A stretch of 28,863 bases of DNA from Apostichopus californicus (Eukaryota > Echinodermata > Holothuroidea > Aspidochirotida > Stichopodidae): positions 1-28,863 of the forward strand of contig JAIPMN010175757.1 of assembly GCA_020650975.1 (NCBI GenBank), read 5' to 3'. A program made the position numbers and the translations under genes. Within the stretch, counting starts at the first letter, position 1, and the number at the start of each line of letters is the position of its first letter. The notes under the pieces are model-generated. The model searched no databases and was not told the origin of the DNA. It saw only the letters and a list, made by a program, of their open reading frames with translations. Positions 17,990 through 28,380 of this stretch are shown in pieces.

Positions 17990-19293
17990 GAAATGTGAAA
18001 AGGAAAGCACTTTTGTCAGTGCAGTTCTTATAATGCACAAAGCAGGTGGAAGAACACAAGAAAGCAGCAGTGCCAACCTTGTTTGCTTTTGCACAACTCA
18101 GACACAACAGGTATTTCAAAATGTACCTTCAATGATATGTCTGCTTCAAGAACCGTAATGTTTGTATTCTTAACTCATTCTTTAGCTTGTTATACTTGTC
18201 TAATGGACGCAGGTATGCACTACGGGATAAACTGTTAATGTTTATTTTCAATAGTATCTGCCTTCACTGTCAGATGAGTTTATTTAGGCATTATGTCACG
18301 GCCTAAGTATAATCAGGAAGATGTTGCTAAATATTTGACTATGGTTTCGAATTGTTTACTACAGTTTTATTCTTTGCTTCTTAAATGCCGGGATGTCACT
18401 CTGAAATTCAGGAGATTTCCAAAGAATGGGAGTGTTGTTATTTTTTAATGTACTAGACTATGTAAGTCCACATTAAAGGAGAACATTCATAAGGGTTATA
18501 TTCTCATGTGATAATCATAAATGCTATTTTGTAGACCTGCAGGTGCCATAAGTGAATGCCAAATTCACATATGCTCATTTGGTTAGAATGGAATCCTTTA
18601 TTGCGTGAAACTGAGCAAACTTGCATCAGTTTGGGTTTTTCTTTTTCTGTGCAATAATTCAAACCACAGTTGAGAACATCAAAAGGTTGGGGGAAGAAGA
18701 TAAATGTGCTATTACAAAGAGAAAAACATGAGGAAGTAAGTGTGTGCAATATTATAAGGTATTAGAAGCTCTAGAATTCACTAAAGCTTCCCCTTATATA
18801 TTTCTCTACAAGGACGTGCTTCATGGAAAGAGGTGGGTACCTTGATAATTTGGTGATAATATTTTCCTCCTCTTCTATTGTCATAACATACTGCATGTGA
18901 CACTTGATTGGTCTATTCATCATTTGACTAGATATCCACCTGTCGCCACCCACCCACACCCTTACAGAATGTGGACGATCTATCATGATGATGATTATGG
19001 ACGATGATTGTGGACGATCTATCATGTGAAGTTGGTTCACCCCCCCCCCCCCCTCTTTCAAACTCACCCAACCAGGAGAGAAGCTACTTCCAAAGTAAAT
19101 TTATAGAAAGGTTAACATTTGTGTGGCCTCCATATTTGTGGGACGTTATCGCATGGGAAATGGTGGCCAAAAAGGCACTGTACCCGAACTCGTATTGACA
19201 TACACTTCTTAAAATACCTATTGCCATATCTTCGGGGAGCTGGGCATTGACATTATTCATTGACGTATTTTTTGTTGGGAAATGACAATCATT
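17990..19293. other. spacer with low-complexity tracts
   Basis: No recognised gene. It has a C run at 19038-19051, a duplicated word TGGACGATCTATCATG (about 18971 and 19010), and an isolated TTAA followed by AGGAGAAC at 18473-18484, the same start as the TTAA element ends at 11611. A 98-codon minus-strand frame at 18771-19067 covers the C run and shows no known domain. Confidence 0.35.
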
Positions 19294-19616
19294 TTAAAGA
19301 GGGTATGAAATGGTAAAAGCTAAATTTATGATCGTATTTTTTACACTCGTAGCTCTCAAATGATATCAAATTTGTGTAAAACGTACCTTGCATCCTCGAG
19401 AAATAAACGATCCAAAATTCGAGGGTTAATAAAAATTTCCCAATTTTTTGGCTATATATGGTCAGTCGAGGAACCCAGCTCACTTCCGGGACGCTATGTT
19501 TACATCAAGTGCATAAACGTCTAGTAAACTACATAACACTTTTGCAGTGCTCTGTAAACTGTAGTAATTGAGATGGAGTTTTGTTTTTAAGTTAATTTAT
19601 CTCGTAACTGCTAATT
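19294..19616 (+). other. possible left end of the THAP transposase element
   Basis: TTAA at 19294-19297 is followed by AGAGGGTATGAAATGG. Downstream words such as CTCTCAAATGA recall TCTTTCAAATGAAA in the right end of the 11611-12885 element. The distance to the THAP start (about 320 bp) is close to that in the smaller element (about 370 bp). The matching right end was not found, so this is tentative. Confidence 0.3.
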
Positions 19617-19998
19617 ATGCCGAATTCATGTGTAGTTGGAGGTTGCTCCAACATAAGTAAAGACGGAGTTCTCCTACACGCATTTCCAGAAGACGACAGA
19701 AATCGCAGAATTTGGACACTATTCCTTCAAAACACTGCAGTGGTCATTTCACAGAGGATTGCTAAGATCCATCATTCCAAGTTAAGGAAAGCCTCGGGAT
19801 AAAATGCATAAGAACGATATTGCCTGGAAAATATCCTACAATCAAGGTTGCATCTAGTGGACCAGTGGACCAAAACAGTGGACCAGCCTAACGTTACGGC
19901 TACGGCTCCTAGTACTAATAGTACTGTATCAACGTCTGGGCAGAAACGGACAGTGAAAACGTCAAAGAATTAGCTAAGAGAGGCGGTCACAGAAGAAA
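19617..19998 (+). pseudogene. THAP exon of the transposase gene
   Basis: Encodes MPNSCVVGGCSNISKDGVLL with HAFPEDDRNRRIWTLFLQNT, then, after loss of about 15 residues and a frame change, CSGHFTEDC followed by TAA and DPSFQVKESLGIKCIRTILP. The ligands C5, C10, C and H of the C2CH finger, plus FP, W and HF, are present; the Phe after the last Cys is replaced by a stop. The exon seems to end at GTGAGT (19999). Confidence 0.7.
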
Positions 19999-20475
19999 GT
20001 GAGTATAATCAACAGTTCAAACTTATCAAATTGATCCAATATGGCCAAGCCTCCAGTATAGCCTAGGCTAACCTAAGCCTATCGAAAACTTAGGCTTGGC
20101 TGTATTTGTTGAGGCAATGTAACGTTTCTCTTAGTACTTGGTGTGACTACATTGCTAGTGCAAGTACTGTACAGCCAAGCCTTACTGTAGCCTTCACGTG
20201 GCATAATGCACGCAAATACTAGGCGAAGTAAGGGACCATCATGAGGAGAGTTTTACCATCTGACTTGAGTGGGTTACTAAAGTAAAGTTTGTATTACAAT
20301 AAGCATAGCCTAAGCCTATGATAAATCGATGTGCGGCAAGCTACTGACTGCAACCAAAGTAACATGCTTTGAAGGCATGGCGGTATGTACATATGGCAGA
20401 ATGGCATTAGGTCCGTAGTAGGAATATGACATGCATCATTACATTATGTTCAAGTTTTTGTCTTTCATTTCATAG

Positions 20476-20555
20476 ATGGTTGAAGAAATAGTGACAGCAT
20501 ATGACAGGGAAACTGAAGTCTATCAGACACCAGATAAACTGCAACTTTAGAAGAG
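20476..20555 (+). pseudogene. small internal exon of the transposase gene
   Basis: Bounded by TTTCATAG (acceptor, ending 20475) and GTGAGT (donor, 20556). Encodes MVEEIVTAYDRETEVYQTPD and then KLQL and a stop. No domain is recognised. The splice signals and its place between the THAP and core exons are the only support. Confidence 0.4.
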
Positions 20556-21729
20556 GTGAGTTCTAGCCAAAAAATAATGCCTGGGAGGTTGATCCTTCTA
20601 TGAAATGCTAACTTTGTTACATCCTATTTGTATATTACTGTCATTAGTGCAACTGTTTGGACTTTTGTACGTGTTTTGCTTTTTTCACACACCTGCTCTC
20701 ATCTGATGTATTGTTGATAAAAAGTTTTCTTTCTAATGCAGTACCATGGTTTAATTTCCTAATTTGCATTTTATTCACATATGATAGAGCATGATTAGTT
20801 ATGAGAAAGAGCTTGTTCCGATGGATTATACTGTGCCAGTGACACTCTGAGATGTGTCTTGCCTAAACTAAGTATGGGATAACTAATGTTGCCAGCAATA
20901 TCAGTTACAAGGGTATTACCGTGTATTATAACACCATTTTTGTGGTTTAAAACCACTCAGTGTTAATAAATGGTTAGTTCATTGAGCCAAAACAGTATAG
21001 TGGGTGGTTTGTGCCAGGTAGTACGTAGAGAATTAATGCAAAATTACACTTTCGATTGATCAATGATGTACTGTACATCCTCCTCCCATACAATAGGTGG
21101 AATAATCCTCATCTACAAAGTCAGTACTGACTATCTTGACAGTTCTTCCAGAAAAGGTAAAGAACAGGTACCCTCATAGATTGTAAAACACTTATTTCTC
21201 AACAACCAGCACAGTTTTACTGTATATAGCAAAGGGAATGTGATTGCACACTCAGTCTTTTGTCTTGAATATAAAATGTCATATAATTTCGTTTTTATTG
21301 GACAAGTAGTCATTACTGTGTTAGCTTCATAAGTCAACACTAACCATTGATTAGAAACTTGACTGCTAATGATTCACCAAGTCTAATCGAAAACACAAAT
21401 AGTAAATAGCAGAGGGGTAATGAAAAAAGTTGCATATTAGATTATTGTAATTATCTGGTATAGCTTGCTTCAAGGTTATGTCATTCGTGTTAATAAAGTA
21501 AATTAAACTAGTTTCATTTCACTAAATTTTTGTATGTGACAGTCAAAACAGGCAAGCCAATATTACATACAAACAAAAGGCATTTTGTTGTTGTTATAGA
21601 TAGCATTAAAATACACATTCATTAAGCATACAAATATGGCTTTCGTGGTTTCAACAATCTTTTTGTTTTACTTTGTGGAAGGTTGTAGGGAAAAGATGCT
21701 TTAATGAGAGTTGTTCACACAAAAGTTTC

Positions 21730-21949
21730 TCTGTAACTGTACTCTAACTTTCTGAAACTGAAACTGATTTTGAGGAAAGCCGTGCAGTGTTATTAAGAGA
21801 AGCAGAGCTACAATGTTTTCTGTTGCCTTCATCTGAAGAGGACATACTTGCCATTGGAAGAAGATACAGCAGAAGCTCATTGAAGAGGATCAATCTGATG
21901 GTGATAAGGAAGATTATATACCTTCTGACCACACTCCATCACACTGCAG
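21730..21949 (+). pseudogene. acidic linker exon of the transposase gene
   Basis: The region up to a CAG/GTAATT donor at 21950 is open in more than one frame. In the frame reaching the donor it reads KLIEEDQSDGDKEDYIPSDH and then TPSHCR. Acidic linkers of this kind lie between THAP and catalytic parts in related proteins. The acceptor was not placed. Confidence 0.4.
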
Positions 21950-22428
21950 GTAATTTTCAAACACATTTGTCCAGTGAACTAGTAATTTCCATTTATTTGT
22001 CTGTATAACAACAATTTACGGTACATGTATCTCATGTAATTTTCCATGGAGATCATTATCCTGTCAATTGAGGTTAAGCTTCTCTTAGTGCATTTATATT
22101 TTCATATTTGGTAAAAGTCCTTTAAAAGAATATGTTTGGAACTATGATAATTACATTTTATACAGCAGGTATCAATGGTTGAGTACTATATAGCTCCTTG
22201 CTTTTAGTTTGTATGAGGTGTTCTAGATTTAGCTTTGGTCCAAAGTTAGTTGGGTCATTTCACAGAACCACTGAAAGGTGCTCCTACATAGATTTGAAAA
22301 TGTAACAGTTTTATGGAATTGGTTTTGCAACAAAATGACAATGAAATAGTACAAATATTTTATGACCAATTGTTGCTGTGGCTTAATTTTTCTATTTATG
22401 TAGGTCTTCTTTATTCTCTCCTTTTCAG

Positions 22429-22884
22429 TAGTGACACAGAAGGTCGAAAGACGGTTTTCGAGGAGACAAGTTTATAGTGTTTGGGACATGTCTGCTTTCA
22501 CTATTCACAGTCTGCATGCAGTGCTTCCACGGACAATGGTGTCACTTAGGGAGACCTCTTGCTCTTGGGAGCGCACATGTAACAGTCAACCCATGAACAA
22601 ATACTCCAGCTAGCAACTTTCTTCTTTCGGGAGCGTTTGTAGGAGCCATCCCTACCAAACCTCTGAGAGTGTTAAAACATATGGGATGTAGAACACATCA
22701 TATAAGAACTTTTTTTAAGCACCAAACTTGACTTTCTGCAGCCTACTATTGTGAAAGTGTGGGAGACTACCCAGCACACTTTGGTTTCAATACTAATGGA
22801 GCTTGAAAAGCCATTGGTTCTGGGCGGAGATGCTAGAGCTGATTGTCCTGGTCACACAGCCAAATTTGGGAGTTACACTCTTAT
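22429..22884 (+). pseudogene. transposase core exon with GGDARADCPGH motif
   Basis: Follows an acceptor CTTTTCAG (ending 22428). Starts TEGRKTVFEETSL and, across several stops, reaches KLDFLQPTIVKVWETTQHTL, MELEKPLVLGGDARADCPGH and TAKFGSYTLM at a GTAACA donor (22885). GGDARAD is probably the first catalytic Asp segment of an RNase H-fold transposase, by analogy only. Confidence 0.55.
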
Positions 22885-23221
22885 GTAACATCATATTTTG
22901 GACTTACCCTTATTCAGGTTTCAAAATCTTTCTTTTTTCCTTTAATATTTCAGTCTTCCAAAGTGGTATCAGTAGTAATTTCATCACCTGAAGATTTCAA
23001 GGATAAAGCTTCCTCCATCATTCCCACTACCTACATACCACCCCCCCCCCCTATGAAAAAAATATAGAATAACATATTCAAGTGCCAGTTTCAATAGCAG
23101 TGCTTTGGAAATCCATTCTATGTGATAAGTTCTCCTGTCTTTTGTAATAGCACACCCACTTTGTATTGTTTGAGCAGTTTCATCTTGTATGTAGTTCTGT
23201 TCTTTCAAATATCCCTTGCAG

Positions 23222-23425
23222 AAAAATTGAGTCAGCACAGCAATGCTATGGAGCTTGAAGGTTTCAAAAGGACAATGAAGTAGATGATCGAGACATCTAT
23301 TACGGCAGATCTAGAGATTGACTGCATCATCACAGATAGGCATCTGCAAGTTGCAAAGTGGATTCGAGAAAATCTCTCATGCTACAATATTGAGCACTAA
23401 TATGATGTCTGGCATATTGCAAGGT
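23222..23425 (+). pseudogene. transposase core exon with TDRH motif
   Basis: Acceptor ATCCCTTGCAG ends at 23221; donor GTAAGT at 23426. Encodes SNAMELEGFKRTMK, a stop, MIETSITADLEIDCIITDRH with LQVAKWIREN, and EH, a stop, YDVWHIAR. The TDRH Asp is a second candidate catalytic residue. Confidence 0.6.
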
Positions 23426-23646
23426 GTAAGTACCAATCTTTTCAACAGAGGTGGGATTTGATATCTGAAAGTGTGGGGTGCAAACCTGGGAGGCTAAATG
23501 CAAGCTCAATACGTAGGTGAGAGTTGATTTTGATGAAGAAAAAGCACGAAAGTTAAGTGTTGACTCTGTTTTGTCGAGGAACTATTTTGTCAGGTTTTTA
23601 TTCTGCCTTCAAATAGTGATGATGCATTGAACTGCTATTATTTCAG

Positions 23647-23945
23647 CAAGAAAGAAACAAATTATTGCACTTGGTAAGAGGAAGAGATGTGAGGCTGTCA
23701 ATGAATGGTGCAAAAGCATCATCAACCACATCCACTGGACAGCTGCCTCCACCCTGATGGTAACCCAGACATGATGGTCGAAAAATGTGCTTCTGTAGCA
23801 AGCCATGTGCAGAACATACACACTGGCCATGATGGGGAGCTATTTCAAGAGTGTGTTCACCCGCCTTTGGTAGGAGAAAGACCTAGAAAGTTTGTTAGAA
23901 AGCTTGTTAGCATAAGGGAATATAGATTTTATAAAGGTTCATAAG
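23647..23945 (+). pseudogene. transposase core exon with NHIHW and HTGHD motifs
   Basis: Acceptor TTATTTCAG ends at 23646. Encodes ARKKQIIALGKRKRCEAVNE, WCKSIINHIHWTAAST, and, one frame over, PDMMVEKCASVASHVQNIHT followed by GHDGELFQECVHPPL. The His and Cys pattern may bind metal. The 3' limit is approximate. Confidence 0.55.
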
Positions 23946-24298
23946 GTGTGTTGGAATTGTAAAAAGAACAAGCAAAAAGTACCATCATTTGATTTTTTTA
24001 TTTCACACATTGTCACCACTGCTAAAATGATTTTTAATTGACAGGGGAGAGTATAGCAAGCATTAGTACTTCTAGCATCACATCACCAACTCAAGGAGAA
24101 CTGGAGCAGAACTAATGTTAACATTCTCTCAATTTAGAAAAGTTTGCGTGAAAACACCAAGGGCAGTTTAAAGGTACATTTTAGCAACTGGATATATTTA
24201 CATAATTTTAGAAAACGGCCTGGATTTTTTTTTTTTTTTAACAAATACCTCTCCTCCTAAGCTGGAAACTGACCGTGGATATGTTGCTTCCTTCATAG

Positions 24299-24746
24299 GT
24301 TCACAAGCATGTGAGAGACTGAACGAATTACTGTTTGGAACACGACTACAGAATGACGCTTTTAAAAGGATGTCTCCAAAGAAGCAGACTTCCACAATCG
24401 AAGCTTTTCGTTTTTTGTTAAATTATTTTGCTCCCAAACTGACTATATTCTCCTATGAAGACATGACATGTAGGTGACTATGCGAAAAGAAGACTAACCT
24501 CCTGACCCCCCCCCTCTCCCCACCCATGCACATGACCAATTTCTTTCTTGTCAGTTTGAAGTTACATTATATGATGAGTCTTATGTATCCTTTGCAGGTT
24601 GTTACTTGTTGGCCTTTACTACAATGAAAACAGTAACCGTGATCCAGCGCTAACAAAGTCTGGGGACCAGCTGTATGGGATAGACTTCCCTCGAGCCAAA
24701 CGTGGAGATTATACTCTGAGAGAAATACCGAGCCAGGTTACATTCG
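24299..24746 (+). pseudogene. two C-terminal transposase exons with matching splice phase
   Basis: The first exon (24299-24473) encodes ACERLNELLFGTRLQNDAFK, RMSPKKQTSTIEAFRFLLNY and FAPKLTIFSYEDMTC and ends with AG before GTGACT. The second (24598-24746) begins with G, giving an Arg codon across the junction, then LLLVGLYYNENSNRDPALTK. It ends TTC-G before GTGAGT. The Glu of QTSTIEAF is a candidate third catalytic residue. The next exon (from 24856) begins AT, again restoring phase (F, D, F). Confidence 0.65.
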
Positions 24747-24855
24747 GTGAGTGTCCTAAAATGTGCCTCATTTTACGTAACATAGTTTTCCAACTTTTCA
24801 TACAAAATAGTTTCTTGTTTCGATTTCTGCATTATTGTAACAATATATTTTTTAG

Positions 24856-24922
24856 ATTTTGTAGGATATGTCAATGACCTCATGGAGCAGGAGATCCATA
24901 GTCTTCAGCAGAATCTAAACTT
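24856..24922 (+). pseudogene. last recognisable transposase exon
   Basis: Opens after TTTTTTAG with DFVGYVNDLMEQEIHSLQQN and continues LNLRHY to a TGA just inside the adjoining LINE sequence. The gene end has probably been replaced by the minus-strand LINE tail that starts near 24925. Confidence 0.5.
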
Positions 24923-24924
24923 AA

Positions 24925-25021
24925 GACACTACTGAATCATCCCATTCTGATAAAGGAAACTCAAGTCAAGCCAGCCAAAAAGGTAAATATGCCCACCGAC
25001 CTGCAGAGACAAACCCCCAAC
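24925..25021 (-). mobile_element. LINE 3' tail, part beyond the LTR element
   Basis: The complement begins GTCTCTGCAGGTCGGTGGG (from about 25011) and continues TTTTTGGCTGGCTTGACTTG, the repeat of 7446-7577 at lower identity. Its continuation lies at 28381-28770 across the nested LTR retrotransposon. The terminal stem-loop is missing here. Confidence 0.7.
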
Positions 25022-25151
25022 TGTCACATATTGTACTAGCATAGCGCCATCCTTATGTTTGATTATGTTAATCTGTTAATATGATATCACCAATACCCAG
25101 ACGCAATACACGTGCAGTTATTTTAAGAACGTCTTGGTTACCTACACGATA
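25022..25151 (+). repeat. 5' LTR
   Basis: Begins TGTCACATATTG and ends ACACGATA, directly before a TGGTGTCAG primer site. It matches 28244-28380 with about four substitutions and two indels, so the insertion is not recent. The end is TA rather than the usual CA. Confidence 0.85.
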
Positions 25152-25161
25152 TGGTGTCAGA
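25152..25161 (+). promoter_or_regulatory. tRNA primer binding site
   Basis: TGGTGTCAGA directly after the LTR is complementary to a tRNA 3' end TCTGACACCA; a leucine tRNA is the likely primer, by recall of its acceptor end. The match falls off after about ten bases. Confidence 0.6.
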
Positions 25162-25182
25162 TATTGAAGCAAATACGCCAAA

Positions 25183-25923
25183 ATGGAACAGTTAAAGCCG
25201 CCAGATGGTTTAAGTTTGGAAGGAAACGTTTCCGTGAATTGTAAAAAATGCATTCAGAGATTTCAGCTGTATTTGTTAGCTACAGGGAGTCATAAAAAGG
25301 ACTCTAAGCTCCAAGCCTCATTGTTTCTACATGTGTTAGGAGAAAGTGCACTCGAGGTATATAACTCGTTCAAGTTGGAAAAGGAATCCGATAAATTCGA
25401 TCTGGAAGTGTTGAAAGAAAAGTTTCAGGACTATTGTAGCCCGATAAAAAATATTAAGTATGAACGGCACCAATTCTTCTCGCGACAACAACAGGAAAAT
25501 GAAAGTATTGACCAGTATGTCACGGACCTTCGTAACAAAAGCGCAACTTGCGAGTTCGGAGATTTCAACGATAGCCTGATTCGCGATAGAATTGTATGTG
25601 GTATTCGAAGTGACAGTTTGCGTGAGCGAATGTTACGGGAACCAGACATAAAACTTGACACTGCGATAAACACGTGTGGAGCGGCGGAAGTGTCTAAAAC
25701 AGAAGTGAAAAACAGTGATAAACCAAAACAATTCAAATGTAAAAGGTGTGCTACCACACATGGCCCACGGGAATGTCCGGCATATGGGAAAAACTGTAGT
25801 AATTGCAACAAGTTTGGACATTTCGCAAAGTGCTGTCGTTTTGAAACAAGGGTTAATGTCATTGAGGACAGCTATACCAGTGAAAGTAAAACGGAACTGT
25901 TTTTAGACAGTGTATACAGTTAA
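25183..25923 (+). CDS. gag: Gag-like protein with two zinc knuckles
   Basis: An intact 246-codon frame, the only long undamaged one in the element. Residues 20-150 carry the retrotransposon capsid pattern (FQLYLLATGSHKKDSKLQAS, later FFSRQQQENESIDQYVTDLR and CEFGDFNDSLIRDRIVCGIR). Two Cys/His knuckles follow near residues 185-220: CKRCATTHGPREC and CSNCNKFGHFAKCC. Gag packages element RNA. The start is the first ATG, 30 bases after the primer site. The frame ends where protease should begin, at an apparent deletion point, so the last few residues may not be native. Confidence 0.8.
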   Translation: MEQLKPPDGLSLEGNVSVNCKKCIQRFQLYLLATGSHKKDSKLQASLFLHVLGESALEVYNSFKLEKESDKFDLEVLKEKFQDYCSPIKNIKYERHQFFSRQQQENESIDQYVTDLRNKSATCEFGDFNDSLIRDRIVCGIRSDSLRERMLREPDIKLDTAINTCGAAEVSKTEVKNSDKPKQFKCKRCATTHGPRECPAYGKNCSNCNKFGHFAKCCRFETRVNVIEDSYTSESKTELFLDSVYS

Positions 25924-25939
25924 TGGCATTTCAACAAAT

Positions 25940-26752
25940 TTTTAAGGCTGGCATTTGGCATCCATAGTGCACCAGAGGTATTCCACAAAACGGTTGCCCA
26001 ACTATTTGAAGGCATAGAAGGTGTACACACGTACATTGATGATATCTTGGTATAGGGCAAAACACGCACTGAACATGACAATAGATTGCGTCAAGTTCTT
26101 GAAAAGGCTAAGAAACACAACCTTAAATTGAAGAAAGACAAATGCAAGATAGGTCTGACTGAAATCAAATACATAGGCCACATTCTAACCAAAGATGGCA
26201 TGAAGCCAGACCCCGACAAAATTGAGGCTGTCACACAACTCCCAAAACCAGAATCTAGGAAGGATCTACAGAGGTTCTTAGGTATGATACAGTACTTGGG
26301 AAAATTTTTACCAGACCTGTCACAAGAATCAGCACCACTAAGAGTGCTGCTCACAAAGGAAATTGAATGGCATTGGGACACATTTCGAACAAGAACAATG
26401 TTTTGAAAGACTGAAAGAACTCGCCACAAAGGCACCAGTACTTCGATATTTTGATATTGATAAACCTGTGAAAATTTCAGTACATGCTTCTCAGAAGGGA
26501 CTGGGAGCGGTGTTGTTACAAGAGGAACATCCAGTGGCTTATGCGTCAAGGTCATTGACCCCAACTCAACAGGGGTATGCACAAATTGAAAAAGAAATGC
26601 TTGCCATCGTGTATTGGTGTGAAAAATTCCACCAATATATCTATGGCAAAGAGGTTCTGGTTGAATCTGACCATAAGCCCCTTCAGGCTATAATAAGAAC
26701 CTCTTGTATCAGCACCTCCAAAGAAATTAACTTGCAGTCCACACATTGGTGA
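25940..26752 (+). pseudogene. pol: pol: partial reverse transcriptase and RNase H
   Basis: The sequence joins the RT in its middle: RLAFGIHSAPEVFHKTVAQL, then HTYIDDILV (the catalytic YxDD box) followed at once by TAG (26053-26055). KYIGHILTKDGMKPDPDKIE and RKDLQRFLGMIQYLGKFLPD mark the RT thumb and connection. After a frameshift near 26390 comes RNase H: FDIDKPVKISVHASQKGLGA, QIEKEMLAIVYW, VESDHKPLQAI. The first catalytic Asp of RNase H is His here (VHAS instead of VDAS). The earlier RT motifs and the protease are absent. Confidence 0.8.
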
Positions 26753-26757
26753 CCAAC

Positions 26758-27846
26758 TTGCTAATGACAGTTCAAAAGAAAAATCAGTTTATTGAAACTA
26801 GAAAAGATCTCACCCTGCAAAAACTCAAAGAGGTCACTGAGAAAGGGTGGCCAGCAAGTAAATCAGCTGTGCCTGATGAGATAAAAGAGTATTGGGATTA
26901 CAAAGAAGAAATACATATCGCTGAATATATGCTATTTAAGGGTGAAAAACTCATTGTTCCAACCTCCCTCAGAAACGAAACATTAATAAAAATTCATGAA
27001 GGTCACCAGGGGATAGAAAGGTGCAAAAGAAGGGGAAGGGAAGTAGTATTTTGGCCCAGAATGATGAGTGAAATTGTTGACATGGTTTCAAAATGTTCTA
27101 CATGTTTGATGTACCAAAACGCAAATGCCAAAGAAGCCCTTCAGCCTCACCCAATAGGCCATGGGAGACGGTAGGAACTGATTTGTTTTACCTGGAAAAC
27201 AAAACATTCTTGTTAGTAGTAGACTATTATTCAAAGTTTGTACAAGTCTCTGAGTTAAGTTAGTGAAGGTGTAGTCAATAGCCTAAAGGCTACATTTGCC
27301 AGACATGGAATACCGGACAAAGTGGTGTCGGACAATGGGCCACAATTTTCAAGTCAGGTGTTCAAGCGTTTTGCACAAGTCTGGCAGTTCAATCATGCAA
27401 CCTCTAGTCCTACTTATCCACAATCAAATGGGATGGCAGAAAGAGCCATACAGACAATCAAGAAATTGCTCAAAAAAGCAGAAACTGACCAAAAGGATCC
27501 ACATTTAAGTCTTTTGGAGTACAGAAACACTCCCATAGACAATAATATTGGATCTCCTGCACAGTTGTTAATGAGTCGAAGGGTAAAAACAACACTGCCA
27601 ATCACTAGTCAACTTCTCAAGCCACAAATTCAAAACAGTGGCAACAATGTCATTGCCAAATTACAAGACCGACAAAACAAACAGAAATTGTATTACGACA
27701 GAAATACGAAACCTCTCTCAACACTGAATCCAGGTGATACAGTCAGAGTCAGAAATTCAAATGCCACTTGGGATCCAGCCAAGGTGCTAAGTCAATCAAA
27801 AGAACCAAATTCATTGATTGTTGAAACTCCAAACGGGGGACCTTAG
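26758..27846 (+). pseudogene. pol: pol: integrase
   Basis: The N-terminal zinc domain is seen as HEGHQGIERCKRRGREVVFW and CSTCLMYQNANAKEAL. The core follows across breaks: TFLLVVDYYSKFVQVSEL near 27210 (first Asp), VVSDNGPQFSS near 27325 (second Asp), and TYPQSNGMAERAIQTIKKLL near 27420 (Glu). The C-terminal part has LNPGDTVRVRN. A stop near 27172 and another near 27258 separate the parts. The enzyme would join element DNA to the target. Confidence 0.8.
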
Positions 27847-28235
27847 GCGAAATAGGCGGCATTTGATGAAGACAAAAGAGGCAAATGTTGTCTTATCTCA
27901 AAATGTGAATGAAGATGATTTGAGCTCATTTGAAACTCCCACTGATAACCCTCAGGAGCAGCTTCAGGGACCAGTTCCATGGGTAGAGTCATTAGTAAAC
28001 CGAAAAGGTTTATTGAAGAGTACTAAGGTTGTTCAGTAGTGGCTGAGTTGGAAGTTTTTCTGTTTATAAACTTACAGTCTATACTTTGTTTTCTTTTTAC
28101 CTTTAAATCTTCTGTAGTTTAGTTTTGTTATTACCATATCGTTGTCAGAACAATTTGAGAAACTGCAAATAATATTAAGTGGAATTTGCAACTATTTCAT
28201 CACCATTGAACATATTATATTATTCACACCTTGAT
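27847..28235. other. 3' noncoding part of the LTR element
   Basis: A degenerate continuation of the pol frame (RRNRRHLMKTKEANVV) to a stop near 28037, then noncoding AT-rich DNA up to the polypurine tract. Confidence 0.5.
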
Positions 28236-28243
28236 AAGGGAGA
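28236..28243 (+). promoter_or_regulatory. polypurine tract
   Basis: AAGGGAGA directly before the 3' LTR, the expected primer site for plus-strand DNA synthesis. Confidence 0.65.
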
Positions 28244-28380
28244 TGTCACATATTGTACTAGCATAGCGCCATCCTTATGTTTGATTATGTTAATCTGTTA
28301 ATATGATATCACTAATACCCAGATGCAATACACGTGCATTTTTTTAAGAACGTCTTGGTGTCTTGATTACCTACACGATA
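28244..28380 (+). repeat. 3' LTR
   Basis: Starts TGTCACATATTG and ends ACACGATA like the 5' LTR. It has an extra TGTCTTGA-like block near 28360 and one base fewer in the T run near 28341. Confidence 0.85.

Larger units (their letters stand above)
19617..24922 (+). pseudogene. multi-exon THAP and DDE-like transposase gene, Kolobok-like
   Basis: The ATG at 19617 opens a THAP exon. Later exons then give, in order, a phrase LVLGGDARADCPGHTAKFGS (22810-22880), NAMELEGFKRTMK and ITDRHLQVAKWIREN with YDVWHIAR (23222-23425), SIINHIHWTAAST and NIHTGHDGELFQECVHPPL (23647-23945), QTSTIEAFRFLLNYFAPKL (24299-24473), LLLVGLYYNENSNRDPALTK (24598-24746), and FVGYVNDLM (from 24856). I know this order from THAP-linked transposase-like proteins of fish and marine invertebrates. 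The conserved Asp residues of GGDARAD and TDRH may be catalytic. Many stops break it. It probably moved TTAA elements such as the one at 11611. Confidence 0.65.

Noticed and set aside
17964..18158. 64-codon plus-strand frame
   Set aside because: Begins inside the terminal repeat of copy B and has no motif; looks like chance.
18771..19067. 98-codon minus-strand frame
   Set aside because: Covers a C run and a duplicated word, has no recognised domain and no splice or promoter support.
20040..20100. Hairpin with GCCAAGCC and GGCTTGGC ends
   Set aside because: Short stem in an intron; similar AGGCTTGGC words recur nearby by base composition and no RNA family fits.
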